Both the position numbers and the translations under genes were made by a program. 64,000 bases of DNA, taken from NCBI GenBank assembly GCA_019637335.1, contig JAHBVV010000004.1:268471-332470 (forward strand), read 5' to 3'. The stretch is from Candidatus Hydrogenedentota bacterium. GTDB taxonomy: Bacteria; Hydrogenedentota; Hydrogenedentia; Hydrogenedentales; JAEUWI01. The first letter of the stretch is position 1. Every line of letters begins with the position of its first letter. The notes under the pieces are model-generated. The model saw only the letters and a program-made list of their open reading frames with translations, searched no databases and was not told the origin of the DNA. Shown here piece by piece: positions 18,412 through 26,751 of the stretch.

Positions 18412-19005
18412 CGCGCCGGCGCCAGGCAACCGCATTGGGTCCAGGACGCCACCGTTGGGCGGCGCGTGAGGATGCCCTGTGTTCTTTGTGCTCTTTGTGG
18501 CTCCGAATCCAATCCCCCGCCCGCCGTGACCCCGCATCGCGCCCTCGATCGTCTCCTTTGCGCCTTCGCGCCTTCGCATGAATATCAATCCCCCTCCTAC
18601 TTCTTTCCTTCGTGGACTTCGTGCCCGTCCTGGTGATATCCCCGTCAGGAAAGCACGCAAAGGCTGTGCCGGATATGCTTCACCCCCGCAGCCACCCGGC
18701 CGCCCCCGACCACCCGAAAGCGCGGCAAAGGATCGCGGACAATCCTGTTCGCGGCAACAAGAGCCCACCTCGAAAGGAAAGTGGCGCAGGCGTCCCGCCT
18801 GCCCAAGCGCCGAAGGCGCAAAGGATCGCTGGTATTGCGCCTGCGGCGAATCCCTGACCTTGCCAGAGATGCCGGCGCTCCAACACGCTCACGGAGTCAA
18901 GGCTCCAAACCAACCCGATTTACGTCCAAATGCCGCGATCGGGTTTGAATGCGATTGCCCTGCCGGTATCGCGAGGCCGCCCGGCGGTCACCCGGCAGCA
19001 CGGCG
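18412..19005. other. Gene-free stretch with degenerate short tandem repeats and a dispersed repeat copy
   Basis: About 600 bases without a convincing gene. It contains three small arrays of near-identical 8-9 base words: TTCTTTGTG/CTCTTTGTG at 18477-18501, CCTTTGCG/CCTTCGCG at 18552-18579 and CTTCGTGGA/CTTCGTGCC at 18604-18626. From about 18721 to 18850 it holds a copy of the dispersed intergenic element (GGCGTCCCGCCTG next to GCGCCGAAGGCGC) that is repeated at 46.5-47.0 kb. A possible weak terminator stem for the next gene pairs 18912-18919 with 18938-18945. Confidence 0.6.
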
Positions 19006-20160
19006 CTATCCCCGCGCGAGCAGGCAGACCGTCTCCACGTGGGGCGTGTTCGGGAAGAGATCGATCGCCCGAATGCGGTCTATTCGCCACCCGCCCTCAT
19101 AGAGGCCCTTCAGGTCACGCGCGAGTGTCGCCGGGTCGCACGATACGTACACGATCGATTCCGCCCGGCTCGACGCCAGCGCCGGCACGAGCGACTTTGC
19201 CCCCGCCCGGGGCGGATCGAGTACGACCGTCTTCCAGGCGCCTTCCGTCAATTCCTTGTTCATCCGGGCTTCGTTGCCGTTCTCGTACCGGCCCCTGCCG
19301 GTCCGGCGGGCGGCGCGGATCGCCGGCTTGTTGTGATCCAGGCCAAGCACGTCGCACCGTTCCGCCAGCCCCAGGCTCAGGTTGCCGCTCCCGCAGTACA
19401 AGTCCAGGACCGCGCCCCGGTCCCCGGCGAATTCATGTGCCGCCGACACGAGCCGCCGGTTCAACAAGAGGCTGGACTGTGAAAAGGCCCCATTGACGAC
19501 CGGTACGCCGTCAAACAGGAACATAGCGGGCGGGCGCTCGTCGCGCGGCGTGTTCGACTGCGCAAAGCGGTCCCGCAGTTTCCGGTTCAGAAAGCTGGTC
19601 CAGACCAGGACATCTTCTCCCTCGGGATTCACCGTTACCGTCACCGATCCCTTCACTTCGAGCTCGCGCAACTTCCCGAGCGCCCGGTTCATTGCCGGGT
19701 GGCACAGCGGGCATTGCGCCGTGTCCACGATTTCGTGGCTGCCCAGCGCGTAGAACCCGAAGCGCTTCCCATCCCCGTGAAACTCCGCCCGCGTTCGGTA
19801 GCCCGTCCGAAGCGCGGGATCCTCATCCCACTCCAGCGCGACATCGGAAATTCCCGCAATGCGCGCCAGGCAGTCGCGGACGATCCGCTGCTTCCACTCC
19901 GCCTGCGCCGGATACCGGAAATGCAACCAGGTGCTTACGCCGCTGGGCTGCCAGCCCGGGTATTCCGGCGACGTCCGGTCCGGCGACGCGCTCAGCACCG
20001 ACGCCACCTCGCCCCAGAGCATCTTCTTGTTGGCGCGCGTAATCTTTACTTCGAGCCGATCGCCCGGAAGGCCATACGGGACAAAGCACACCTGGCCATC
20101 CACACGGCCGATCCCCGCGCCGCCATGCCCCACGGCGGTGATTTCTACTTCCGTTATCAC
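19006..20160 (-). CDS. TrmA/RlmD-family RNA 5-methyluridine methyltransferase
   Basis: About 384 residues. An N-terminal TRAM domain (ITAVGHGGAGIGRVDG...PGDRLEV) is followed by a central domain with the Cys pair CPLCHPAMN, the SAM loop LDLYCGSGNLSLGLAE, the motif DPPRAG and the catalytic nucleophile in YVSCDPATLARDL. The enzyme would methylate a uridine of tRNA or 23S rRNA at C5; the site cannot be told from motifs. The open frame extends far upstream, but the TRAM domain sets the start. GTG 20160 has GGAG 10 bases before it and is preferred; ATG 20181 is the alternative. Confidence 0.88.
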   Translation of the reverse strand: MITEVEITAVGHGGAGIGRVDGQVCFVPYGLPGDRLEVKITRANKKMLWGEVASVLSASPDRTSPEYPGWQPSGVSTWLHFRYPAQAEWKQRIVRDCLARIAGISDVALEWDEDPALRTGYRTRAEFHGDGKRFGFYALGSHEIVDTAQCPLCHPAMNRALGKLRELEVKGSVTVTVNPEGEDVLVWTSFLNRKLRDRFAQSNTPRDERPPAMFLFDGVPVVNGAFSQSSLLLNRRLVSAAHEFAGDRGAVLDLYCGSGNLSLGLAERCDVLGLDHNKPAIRAARRTGRGRYENGNEARMNKELTEGAWKTVVLDPPRAGAKSLVPALASSRAESIVYVSCDPATLARDLKGLYEGGWRIDRIRAIDLFPNTPHVETVCLLARG

Positions 20161-20309
20161 TTCTTGGCATCTCCTGGCCATCTGTCCGACCGCCAATGGT
20201 GGGATCGGGATAAAAGGGGGCGTGCTCGGCGCTGCCGGCACGCAAGGTTGGTATGAATGGCGCCCATCTCGCGCCGGAGGCTTCCGGCCCGCCGGCGGTT
20301 TGGCTTCTG

Positions 20310-21056
20310 TCAGTTGCTCGATGGGTGGAACGCGCCAATAGCCGCGTTGCGCGCTTCCCACTGGCGGTGAAAGGCCTGTAAAGCCTCCGACGGAGCCGGG
20401 CCCGCCGAGGAAAGCCAGTACAGGCAAACCGGCGGCGCCTGCCACGTCTTCCCGGGGCCCAGCGATACACTCCCTTCCCACACCGGCGCGCAGTACGCCG
20501 GATTCGGATGGAACAGGGCGAATCGCGCCCGGCGAAAGGCCCCAAGCAGAAACTGGCCCTCCGCCCCCCGTAGACCCGCGTAGTGAACCGGTTCGCCCGC
20601 CGCCATCAGGCTGAATTCCGCCTCCCCCTGCACGCTCCGGGACAGGAAACGGTCGGGATCCAGGGGTAGAACCTCCGCGGCCGCGCGCGTGATGGCCACC
20701 GCGTCCCCGCCGGTATTCGTAACCGACAATTGCCGAACCAGGCCCGGCGCGCGGTGATACAGGCACGTCTCCAGCCGAATGGCGACCCCCGGACCCTGGA
20801 GATCGAGCGTGACCGCCGCCCCCAGGTCGTCCACCGAATCGCTCCAGTTCAGGTCGCCCAGGTCCATCGCCGCCAGCGGGCGATTCCCGTAATCCACGTG
20901 AAACTCCGGCGATTTGCGCGAGAGGCAATCCGCGCCCCCCGCCGGCACGCGCAACTCTATGGTCGTGCCCAGAAACGCGCTCCAGCGCCGCTCCATCCAG
21001 GCATTTCCAAGGCGCACCAGGCCTTTTTCGATTCGCGCGTATGCCCGTTCCACCAT
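20310..21056 (-). CDS. Hypothetical protein, predicted beta-sandwich
   Basis: A 248-residue protein I do not recognise. The sequence is rich in alternating beta-type segments (VTLDLQGPGVAIRLETCLYH, LVRQLSVTNTGGDAVAITRA) and loosely recalls the N-terminal supersandwich domain of GH36-type alpha-galactosidases, but no catalytic domain follows. It has no signal peptide. ATG 21056 (MVERAYARIEKGLVRLG) is chosen because GGGA/AGG lies directly upstream; the frame is open to 21146. It is encoded 150 bases before the RNA methyltransferase on the same strand. A role in handling oligosaccharides would fit the neighbourhood but is only a guess. Confidence 0.6.
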   Translation of the reverse strand: MVERAYARIEKGLVRLGNAWMERRWSAFLGTTIELRVPAGGADCLSRKSPEFHVDYGNRPLAAMDLGDLNWSDSVDDLGAAVTLDLQGPGVAIRLETCLYHRAPGLVRQLSVTNTGGDAVAITRAAAEVLPLDPDRFLSRSVQGEAEFSLMAAGEPVHYAGLRGAEGQFLLGAFRRARFALFHPNPAYCAPVWEGSVSLGPGKTWQAPPVCLYWLSSAGPAPSEALQAFHRQWEARNAAIGAFHPSSN

Positions 21057-21180
21057 CCTGATTCCCGCTAAGTTCGTTATTGGTTCGTCTACAACGAAGT
21101 ATACCGCATCCCGCCGCGCCGCCACCAGACCCGCCCGCAGCCCCACGAATCCCCAGATTCTCCTGTTCCTCCTCCCTACA

Positions 21181-21425
21181 GCCTAAAGCCTAAAGCCTGA
21201 AGCCTGAAGCCTGAAGCCTGAAGCCTGAAGCCTGAAGCCTGAAGCCTGAAGCCTGAAGCCTGAAGCCTGAAGCCTGAAGCCTGAAGCCTGAAGCCTGAAG
21301 CCTAAAGCCTAAAGCCTAAAGCCTAAAGCCTAAAGCCTAAAGCCTAAAGCCTAAAGCCTAAAGCCTAAAGCCTAAAGCCTAAAGCCTAAAGCCTAAAGCC
21401 TAAAGCCTACAGCCCAATGCCTAAA
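21181..21425. repeat. Heptanucleotide tandem array, (GCCTAAA)2 (GCCTGAA)15 (GCCTAAA)15
   Basis: Read base by base, the array has two GCCTAAA units, then 15 uninterrupted GCCTGAA units (21195-21299), then 15 uninterrupted GCCTAAA units (21300-21404), one GCCTACA and a decaying edge. The array lies between the start of an unknown gene and the terminator of the porin gene, in non-coding DNA. A 7-base period cannot keep a reading frame, and on the plus strand stop codons occur in every frame. Confidence 0.97.
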
Positions 21426-21459
21426 AAAAGCCCTTGCAGGCGAACCTGCAAGGGCTTTT
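21426..21459 (-). terminator. Intrinsic terminator of the porin gene
   Basis: A perfect 15-base-pair stem (21426-21440 with 21445-21459) around the tetraloop CGAA/TTCG, with A/T runs on both outer edges, 30 bases after the porin stop. It can act in both directions, but only the minus strand has a gene reading into it. Confidence 0.9.
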
Positions 21460-21488
21460 GATTCAAACGGTGTTTACCGTTGCTGGAA

Positions 21489-22949
21489 TTAGAAGCTGAG
21501 CTCCGCTTCCCAGAACAGGTAGTTGTAGTCGGCGTCGTCCTTGCGGTTGCCGAACAGGCCCAGGAAGCCACCGCGGCGACCCGTGTTGTGCACGAGAGCG
21601 GCGAAGCCGTTCAGCGCGCTGTTGTTGAAGCCGTTCAGGCCGTCTTCGTCGCCGAAGAAGTGCGCGTAACCGGCGCGGAAGACCAGGTCTTCGCTGTACT
21701 GGTAATCACCGTAGAGGCCGATTTCCCAGCCCAGCGTGTCGTCCTGGGGATTGCGCCACCACAGGAAACCGCCCGCGTCGTTCGACTCGTCGGTTTCAAA
21801 GTAGCTGGCGGCAAGCAGCAGGGAGATCTTCTCGGTCGGCATCGCGCTGATACCCGCACGCAGCACCCAGGCGTTCGACAGCTCGGTGTTCTCGATGAAC
21901 TCGCTGTATTCCCAGTTGCTGAACAGGCGGTTGAAGCTCAGGTCGTTGTTGGTGTTGCCGAACAGGAAGTCCCAGAAGCCGCGGTCCTGATCCGCGCCCT
22001 CGAAGAAGGCGCCGCCCAGGTAGACGCGGGGCGTCCAGGCCATGTCAAAGGTGTAACCGGCTTCGATGTTGAACGCGAACGCGTCGTAGTCGAGGTCGTT
22101 GTTACCGAACCAGAACGGGTCCTGGCGGTCGATTTCGCCAAACTGATACGCTACTTCTGCTTCAAGGTCAAATGCACCAAATGTGCCAGCTCCGCGGAGG
22201 CCGATGGTGTGGATGTCGGTGTCTTTGGCAAGCGTGCCGGGGACGCCGAGCGCCGCCAGCGTGGCGTTCGTGACGGGCGCGCCCGCGTTGCGGACCGCTT
22301 CATCTTCCGTCAGCCACAGCCAGTACAGGTCGAACTGCCAGTCTTCGAGGCCGAGGTAGCTGCCATAGATACCGTACAGGTTCACGTCGCCGTCGGCGAA
22401 GTCGTTGAAGGTCTCGCTCAGCTTGAACGAAAGCAGGTCAACGGAGAACATGTCCGTCGCGTACGTGGTGCGGATACCGTCGAAGGACAGGCCGGGGAAG
22501 AAAGCGGCGGTGTCATTGTTGCCAATGAGCCACTCGCTGCCCAGCTGAAGCTCCTGACGGCCGATGCGCGTGCGCAGCGGAAGGCCCCAGGCGTTGTTCA
22601 CTTCAATGTAGGACTGGTAGATGTCCACATTGTCGTTGTTCCCGCCGTTGGCGAAGTCAAGACCGCTGATGAAGTTCGAGCGGAAGGCGTCGCCCCAGGT
22701 GTTGTACGCGTCGAATTCGATGTACAGGGACACGTCGTCGGTGAAGTCCGCCTTCGCGCCAAGACGCGTGCGGTGCTCGACCCACGCCTGATCTTCACCG
22801 CCGTTGATGAAGATGTTGTTGTCCCAGTCGTAGAAGTTGCCGCGGATGCGGATCGAGCCGTCCAGCTCGACATTCTGCAGCTCGGCCTGCGCGGCGCCAA
22901 CCACGCCCAGCGCAAGCGCTGCCATCATGATAATCTTAAAGGAACGCAT
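21489..22949 (-). CDS. Alginate-export-type outer-membrane porin
   Basis: A 486-residue precursor with signal peptide (MRSFKIIMMAALALGVVGAAQA) and a mature part built of alternating beta-strands rich in Tyr, Trp, Asp and Asn, ending in ...FWEAELSF, with the C-terminal Phe expected of proteins inserted by BamA. Phrases such as GIRTTY and RIGRQELQLGSEWLIG match the AlgE-like/alginate-export family of substrate-specific porins. Codon use is AT-richer and more even than in its neighbours, and it has two strong promoters, an ~275-base leader and a strong terminator, all signs of an abundant envelope protein. Start ATG 22949 with GGAG 9 bases upstream. Substrate unknown; sulfated or uronic oligosaccharides would fit the region. 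Confidence 0.85.
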   Translation of the reverse strand: MRSFKIIMMAALALGVVGAAQAELQNVELDGSIRIRGNFYDWDNNIFINGGEDQAWVEHRTRLGAKADFTDDVSLYIEFDAYNTWGDAFRSNFISGLDFANGGNNDNVDIYQSYIEVNNAWGLPLRTRIGRQELQLGSEWLIGNNDTAAFFPGLSFDGIRTTYATDMFSVDLLSFKLSETFNDFADGDVNLYGIYGSYLGLEDWQFDLYWLWLTEDEAVRNAGAPVTNATLAALGVPGTLAKDTDIHTIGLRGAGTFGAFDLEAEVAYQFGEIDRQDPFWFGNNDLDYDAFAFNIEAGYTFDMAWTPRVYLGGAFFEGADQDRGFWDFLFGNTNNDLSFNRLFSNWEYSEFIENTELSNAWVLRAGISAMPTEKISLLLAASYFETDESNDAGGFLWWRNPQDDTLGWEIGLYGDYQYSEDLVFRAGYAHFFGDEDGLNGFNNSALNGFAALVHNTGRRGGFLGLFGNRKDDADYNYLFWEAELSF

Positions 22950-23226
22950 GGTGCGTTATCTCCGTTTCTTGTTGCATTCTCGCGCGGAACCACTCCGCGC
23001 GGCGGGTCTCAACCCGGCGGCAGCCAGGGAAACACCTTTTTACCTATATCGTGTGCTAACTCGGATTTTGCTCGATCCCTGAAGGTTGGCTATCTCTAGC
23101 GCGCTACCATCCCTCCTTTCGCCTTCGGATTTGGAATCGGTCCCGATGGTGTAGTCCAGTGGTCCCCCGCACAGGCGCCAGCCAAACCGCTGGCCCGTAC
23201 AGGTACACCCCATGCATTCGGGGCGT
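22950..23226 (-). other. Long 5' leader of the porin gene
   Basis: About 275 bases separate the proximal promoter from the porin ATG. The RNA could form a GCCAGC/GCTGGC hairpin near its 5' end (about 23163-23180) and a GC-rich hairpin near 23000. I searched by eye for cobalamin, c-di-GMP, TPP and similar riboswitch cores and did not recognise one. No small reading frame with a good ribosome-binding site stands out. Confidence 0.45.
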
Positions 23227-23255
23227 AGTATACCAACTTCAATTCGGTGCGTCAA
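23227..23255 (-). promoter_or_regulatory. Porin promoter P1 (sigma-70)
   Basis: TTGACG (23255-23250) and TATACT (23232-23227) with a 17-base spacer, a near-consensus promoter on the minus strand. Confidence 0.75.
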
Positions 23256-23264
23256 GCGTTTTCT

Positions 23265-23309
23265 CAACCGGTTGTACAAGTTTTTCCATACCCCATATAG
23301 ACCGGTTGA
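23265..23309. promoter_or_regulatory. Pair of CCGGTT palindromes, candidate operator
   Basis: CAACCGGTTG, a perfect palindrome, at 23265-23274 and the near copy GACCGGTTGA at 23300-23309, centres 35 bases apart. The first lies directly upstream of P1 and both lie just downstream of P2, where a bound regulator could activate one and block the other. Confidence 0.5.
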
Positions 23310-23328
23310 AATCACGAACACCAGTAAA

Positions 23329-23357
23329 AGTATAGCACGGGTAATTACTTGACGCAA
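23329..23357 (-). promoter_or_regulatory. Porin promoter P2 (sigma-70)
   Basis: TTGCGT (23357-23352) and TATACT (23334-23329) with a 17-base spacer, 102 bases upstream of P1 with the same -10 hexamer. Confidence 0.6.
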
Positions 23358-23418
23358 GCACTTTTTTCTCAGCCCCGCCGGAGACCCAAAAACGACCGTA
23401 CCCGCGCGCGCCGCGCCC

Positions 23419-25305
23419 TCAAAACAGCATCATCTGATCCGGGCCCTCCTCCTCCGCATAGCCATCGTCTTCCGCCTCCGGCATAAGCGGGGCCGGCGCC
23501 ACGATGTCCGCCTCCGCCTCCGGCATGGCTTCCCACGCCGGCGCATCCGGCTCGGAAGGCACGTCGGGCGCCACCACCGCCTGCAAATCCGCCTGCGGCT
23601 TCGATTTCCGCACCCGCACCGATCCCGCGCCGCTCACCTCGGTGTCATACAGCAGCGTCGGGTCATAACGGCCCGGCAGGCGCTCCGCCAGCTCGCTTTT
23701 CGTTGTATCAATCCCGGCCAGCGCCGGGCCGCTGAAATAATCGCCATCGCCATCGCCGTCGCCGCCCGCCGCCTCCTCCGCGCTGTCCTGTTGGTACCGG
23801 AATACAGGCTTCGGATCGCGTTCAACCCGCGGGCGCCTCCCCCAGGGCTCCGGCGCGTGCGATTCCTCCTCCCGCTCGAATCGGGGCGCGGGTATCTCGC
23901 GGTAGCTTCCGGTGTCCTCCGCAATGGGGCGCGCGGGCTCCACCGTGTTCAGGCCGCGCATCGCCTGCAGGTGCAGGTCGAATATCTTGTGGAACGCGTT
24001 GTCGCAGCGCAGGCTGTACACCGCGTACAGGTTTTCCATATCCTCCGTGTCAAAATGCCCCTCCAGCCACGCCCGCTCCGCACCCCGCTGCGTCGCCATG
24101 ATCTTGTGGATGAGCCGCGTGAGCTTCGCCGGATTCGCCGCCGTCTCGATCTCATCCCCGAAATCCATCATGGATTCGAAATACGGCCGGATCGCCGCCC
24201 GCTTCTCCGCCTGGATCTGCTGCCGGTGGCGGCCCGACAGAAAATGAAACACGCTCGCCAGGCACACGATCCCCGCCAGGAAGAAGGACAGGATTTCGAA
24301 GCGGTCGGCCGAAATCGGGTCGTGCCGGCTGTAAAACGCCTCCGCCGCCGGGTGCAGCGGCAGATGAAGCGCCTCCTGCGCGCCCGCCTCCGTCAGGTCC
24401 GTCAGCCGCGCCGCCCGGAGGAAGTCCCCCCGGAAAATCAGTTCCAGTATCGTGTAGACCTGCCGGTGCGGCAGCGGCTGCGGCGCCACAAGCAGCGTAT
24501 TGACCGCCAGCGTCGGAAAGGGCGCGCCCCCGTGCGGCGGTATCGTGCGATCGGGGCCATACAGGCCGCCGGGCAGCGACTCCGCGAAGACGCCGGGCAG
24601 ATACCGCGCGACCGCCTCCGCCTCGTCCACGGGAATCAGGCGGTACCAGCCCTCCCCCAGCAACCGCTCCATCGCCGGCGAAAAGAGCGAATAGACGGTG
24701 AACGCCGCGTCGATCTCGCCATCCAGGAAGGCCTTGCGCAGGTCCGGCTCGTGATCCTGCACCTGCACCGTCTCTTCCGTAAAGCTGAAAAACCCGAGCA
24801 CGCTCCTCGCCAGCGCGTCCGAACCGCCGCCCGCCGGGCCGACCCCCACCCGCTTGCCCGCCAGATCGCGAAAGTTCTCAATAGATGAATCCGCCGGAAC
24901 CACCAGGTGCAGGTACTGCCGCCCCAGGTTCGCCAGCGCCAGCACCCCCGCGCGGTCCGCCGCAAGCCCGCCCTGGATCAGCGCCAGGTCGGCCTTCCCC
25001 TCCTGCAGCAGCAGCAGGTTTTCCACCGATCCCTGCGTCGCCCGCACGTCAAGCTTATACGAATGAAACGCGTCCAGGTGCTGCCGCAACACCGTCCCCA
25101 GCTGGTAATACGCCCCGTCCTCCGCCGCCGTCACCAGCACCAGCGGATCCTCGCCCGACGCGTGCAGCCGCCCCAGAATATCGGCCCGCAACCGGCTCGC
25201 CTGGTACGGCGCAAGCACAAAAAAAACCCCGCCCGCCGCAATCATCAGCAGGATCGCCGCGGAACAAACCTTGATCATTGTCGAACGATTCGGTATCCGT
25301 GCCAT
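23419..25305 (-). CDS. Membrane-anchored TAXI-family TRAP solute receptor
   Basis: A 628-residue protein. Segment 10-31 is a membrane anchor; residues ~50-330 are a TAXI periplasmic receptor (VTAAEDGAYYQLGTVLRQ, ATQGSVENLLLLQEGKADLALIQGG cut here into its two motifs, and KRVGVGPAGGGSDALA). A second membrane segment follows at ~345-367, then a cytoplasmic helical region (~370-470) and a long acidic, Pro-rich, probably disordered tail to 628. Ordinary TAXI receptors are ~320-residue soluble proteins that feed a DctM-type permease; none is encoded nearby. The topology suggests a transmembrane sensor: ligand outside, signal inside. It is encoded on the same strand 103 bases after pspF. No ribosome-binding site clearly decides between the Met at 25305 and that at 25278. 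Confidence 0.75.
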   Translation of the reverse strand: MARIPNRSTMIKVCSAAILLMIAAGGVFFVLAPYQASRLRADILGRLHASGEDPLVLVTAAEDGAYYQLGTVLRQHLDAFHSYKLDVRATQGSVENLLLLQEGKADLALIQGGLAADRAGVLALANLGRQYLHLVVPADSSIENFRDLAGKRVGVGPAGGGSDALARSVLGFFSFTEETVQVQDHEPDLRKAFLDGEIDAAFTVYSLFSPAMERLLGEGWYRLIPVDEAEAVARYLPGVFAESLPGGLYGPDRTIPPHGGAPFPTLAVNTLLVAPQPLPHRQVYTILELIFRGDFLRAARLTDLTEAGAQEALHLPLHPAAEAFYSRHDPISADRFEILSFFLAGIVCLASVFHFLSGRHRQQIQAEKRAAIRPYFESMMDFGDEIETAANPAKLTRLIHKIMATQRGAERAWLEGHFDTEDMENLYAVYSLRCDNAFHKIFDLHLQAMRGLNTVEPARPIAEDTGSYREIPAPRFEREEESHAPEPWGRRPRVERDPKPVFRYQQDSAEEAAGGDGDGDGDYFSGPALAGIDTTKSELAERLPGRYDPTLLYDTEVSGAGSVRVRKSKPQADLQAVVAPDVPSEPDAPAWEAMPEAEADIVAPAPLMPEAEDDGYAEEEGPDQMMLF

Positions 25306-25408
25306 GCGAGCCGCTTGGTGACCTCGGTGCGGAACATTCCAGTGTTAGAGCATACCCCCGTTTCGATGCATACAGTTCTATCAGGCCCGCCACCGCGTAT
25401 GCAAGGAT

Positions 25409-26479
25409 CTACGGCGAAATATCGCCACCCGGCCCCGCCTGCGATCCCTCGTATTTCCGGTAGAGCCCCCGAAACTGGTGGTAGGTCAGGCCCAGCAATT
25501 CCGCCGCCTTCCGCTGGTTAAACCGCGCCTCCTCCAGCGCCGCCTGAATCAACCGGCGCTCCAGCGCCGCCACCTGCTCGGTAAATGGACGCGCCAGGTC
25601 AACCGCCGGCCCGGCCTCTTCCGCGGCGCGCACCGGCGCGGCCTCGCCGCCCGCCAAAACCGACCCCTCGCCGACCGGCAACGGCGCAAACGGCGAGTGA
25701 AACGGGTCGAACACCACCCGGTCGATAAGCTCCCCCCGCGCCTGGTACACCGCCCGCTCCACCACATTCTTCAGCTCGCGCACATTCCCCCGCCACGGAT
25801 GCGCGTTCAGCGCCTTCTCCACCGCCGCGCTGAAACGCGGAATCGTCTTGCGCCCCAGCTCAAACGCCATCCGGCTCGAAAAATGCTGCGCCAGCAGCAG
25901 AATGTCCTCCTGGCGCGCCCGCAACGGCGGAAGATACAACACCTCGAACGATAGCCGGTCCAACAGATCCCGCATGAACCGCCCCTCCTCCGCCAGCCGG
26001 GGCAGATCCGCGTTGGTCGCCCCCACGATCCGCACATCCACCGACACCTGCTCCGTGCCGCCGACCCGCTCAAAACGGCCATACTCCACCACCCGCAGAA
26101 TCTTCTCCTGCACGGAGAGCGGAATATTCCCGAGTTCGTCGAGGAAGAGCGTGCCGCCGTTCGCCAGTTCAAAGCGGCCCCGCCGCTGCCGCTGCGCCCC
26201 GGTAAACGCCCCCGCCTCGTGCCCGAAAAGCTCCGACTCAATAAGCGACGCCGGCAGCGCCGCGCAATTCAGCTCCACCAGCGGCTCCTGCCACCGCCGC
26301 GACAAGAAATGCACCCGGCGCGCCGCCAACTCCTTGCCCGTACCCCGCTCGCCAATCAGCAGCACCGGCCGGTCCACCGCCGCGACCCGGCTGAGTCGTT
26401 CCTGGAAGTCGAGAAAGACCTCCGACTCGCCCAGCGCATCCGGCAGCGCATCGGGATACGTGTCACCTGGCTCGTACAT
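25409..26479 (-). CDS. pspF: PspF-type sigma-54 enhancer-binding activator
   Basis: A 356-residue AAA+ activator with no receiver domain, as in PspF. Visible: Walker [14 protein letters not shown], the sigma-54 contact loop GAFTGA, Walker [12 protein letters not shown], the arginine-finger region, and a C-terminal Fis-type helix-turn-helix [20 protein letters not shown] that closely follows the Escherichia coli PspF pattern. PspF drives sigma-54 promoters of the phage-shock operon and is held inactive by PspA. It is divergent from a nine-gene psp operon with a good -24/-12 promoter. The start ATG 26479 is chosen for the GGAGG 7 bases upstream; the frame extends to 26497. Confidence 0.93.
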   Translation of the reverse strand: MYEPGDTYPDALPDALGESEVFLDFQERLSRVAAVDRPVLLIGERGTGKELAARRVHFLSRRWQEPLVELNCAALPASLIESELFGHEAGAFTGAQRQRRGRFELANGGTLFLDELGNIPLSVQEKILRVVEYGRFERVGGTEQVSVDVRIVGATNADLPRLAEEGRFMRDLLDRLSFEVLYLPPLRARQEDILLLAQHFSSRMAFELGRKTIPRFSAAVEKALNAHPWRGNVRELKNVVERAVYQARGELIDRVVFDPFHSPFAPLPVGEGSVLAGGEAAPVRAAEEAGPAVDLARPFTEQVAALERRLIQAALEEARFNQRKAAELLGLTYHQFRGLYRKYEGSQAGPGGDISP

Positions 26480-26524
26480 CACCCATCCTCCAACCATCCG
26501 TCCCGCGAACCCTGTGTTACATCA

Positions 26525-26563
26525 AGTCCCTTAGGTCCCTGCCGTCCCTGTCGTCCCTGCAAT
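26525..26563. repeat. Short degenerate array of GTCCCTG words
   Basis: Four successive copies of a 9-base word (GTCCCTTAG, GTCCCTGCC, GTCCCTGTC, GTCCCTGCA) just upstream of pspF. A related array stands at the other end of the psp operon (30654-30692). Confidence 0.8.
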
Positions 26564-26691
26564 CCGCGCGCAGCCCAGAATACCACGATCTGGCCCAATC
26601 CCCCAACCCTTAGCCGACACCACCAAGCCACCCCACCCCGCCGTTTCCCACAACCCCCTTCCCACCAACCACTTCCAACAAATCCACGTTC

Positions 26692-26707
26692 TGGCACACC
26701 CCTTGCC
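26692..26707 (+). promoter_or_regulatory. pspA operon promoter: Sigma-54 (-24/-12) promoter of the psp operon
   Basis: TGGCACACCCCTTGCC, with GG at 26693-26694 and GC at 26705-26706, 12 bases apart, an almost perfect match to the sigma-54 consensus. It lies 45 bases before the first psp gene and faces away from pspF, which encodes the matching activator. The ~100 bases upstream (26590-26690) are unusually poor in G on this strand and should hold the activator and IHF sites, which I cannot define. Confidence 0.92.
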
Positions 26708-26751
26708 TTATCTCTGGCAGAAGCAACGCCCCCCAAAGGAAAGCGAATACC

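Noticed and set aside
18680-18913. 77-codon frame on the minus strand
   Set aside because: Made of the same dispersed repeat as at 46.5 kb; no ribosome-binding site.
21181-21425. CRISPR array
   Set aside because: The units are contiguous 7-base repeats with no spacers.
22950-23226. Riboswitch in the porin leader
   Set aside because: No core motif of a known riboswitch class is recognisable; only simple hairpins are seen.
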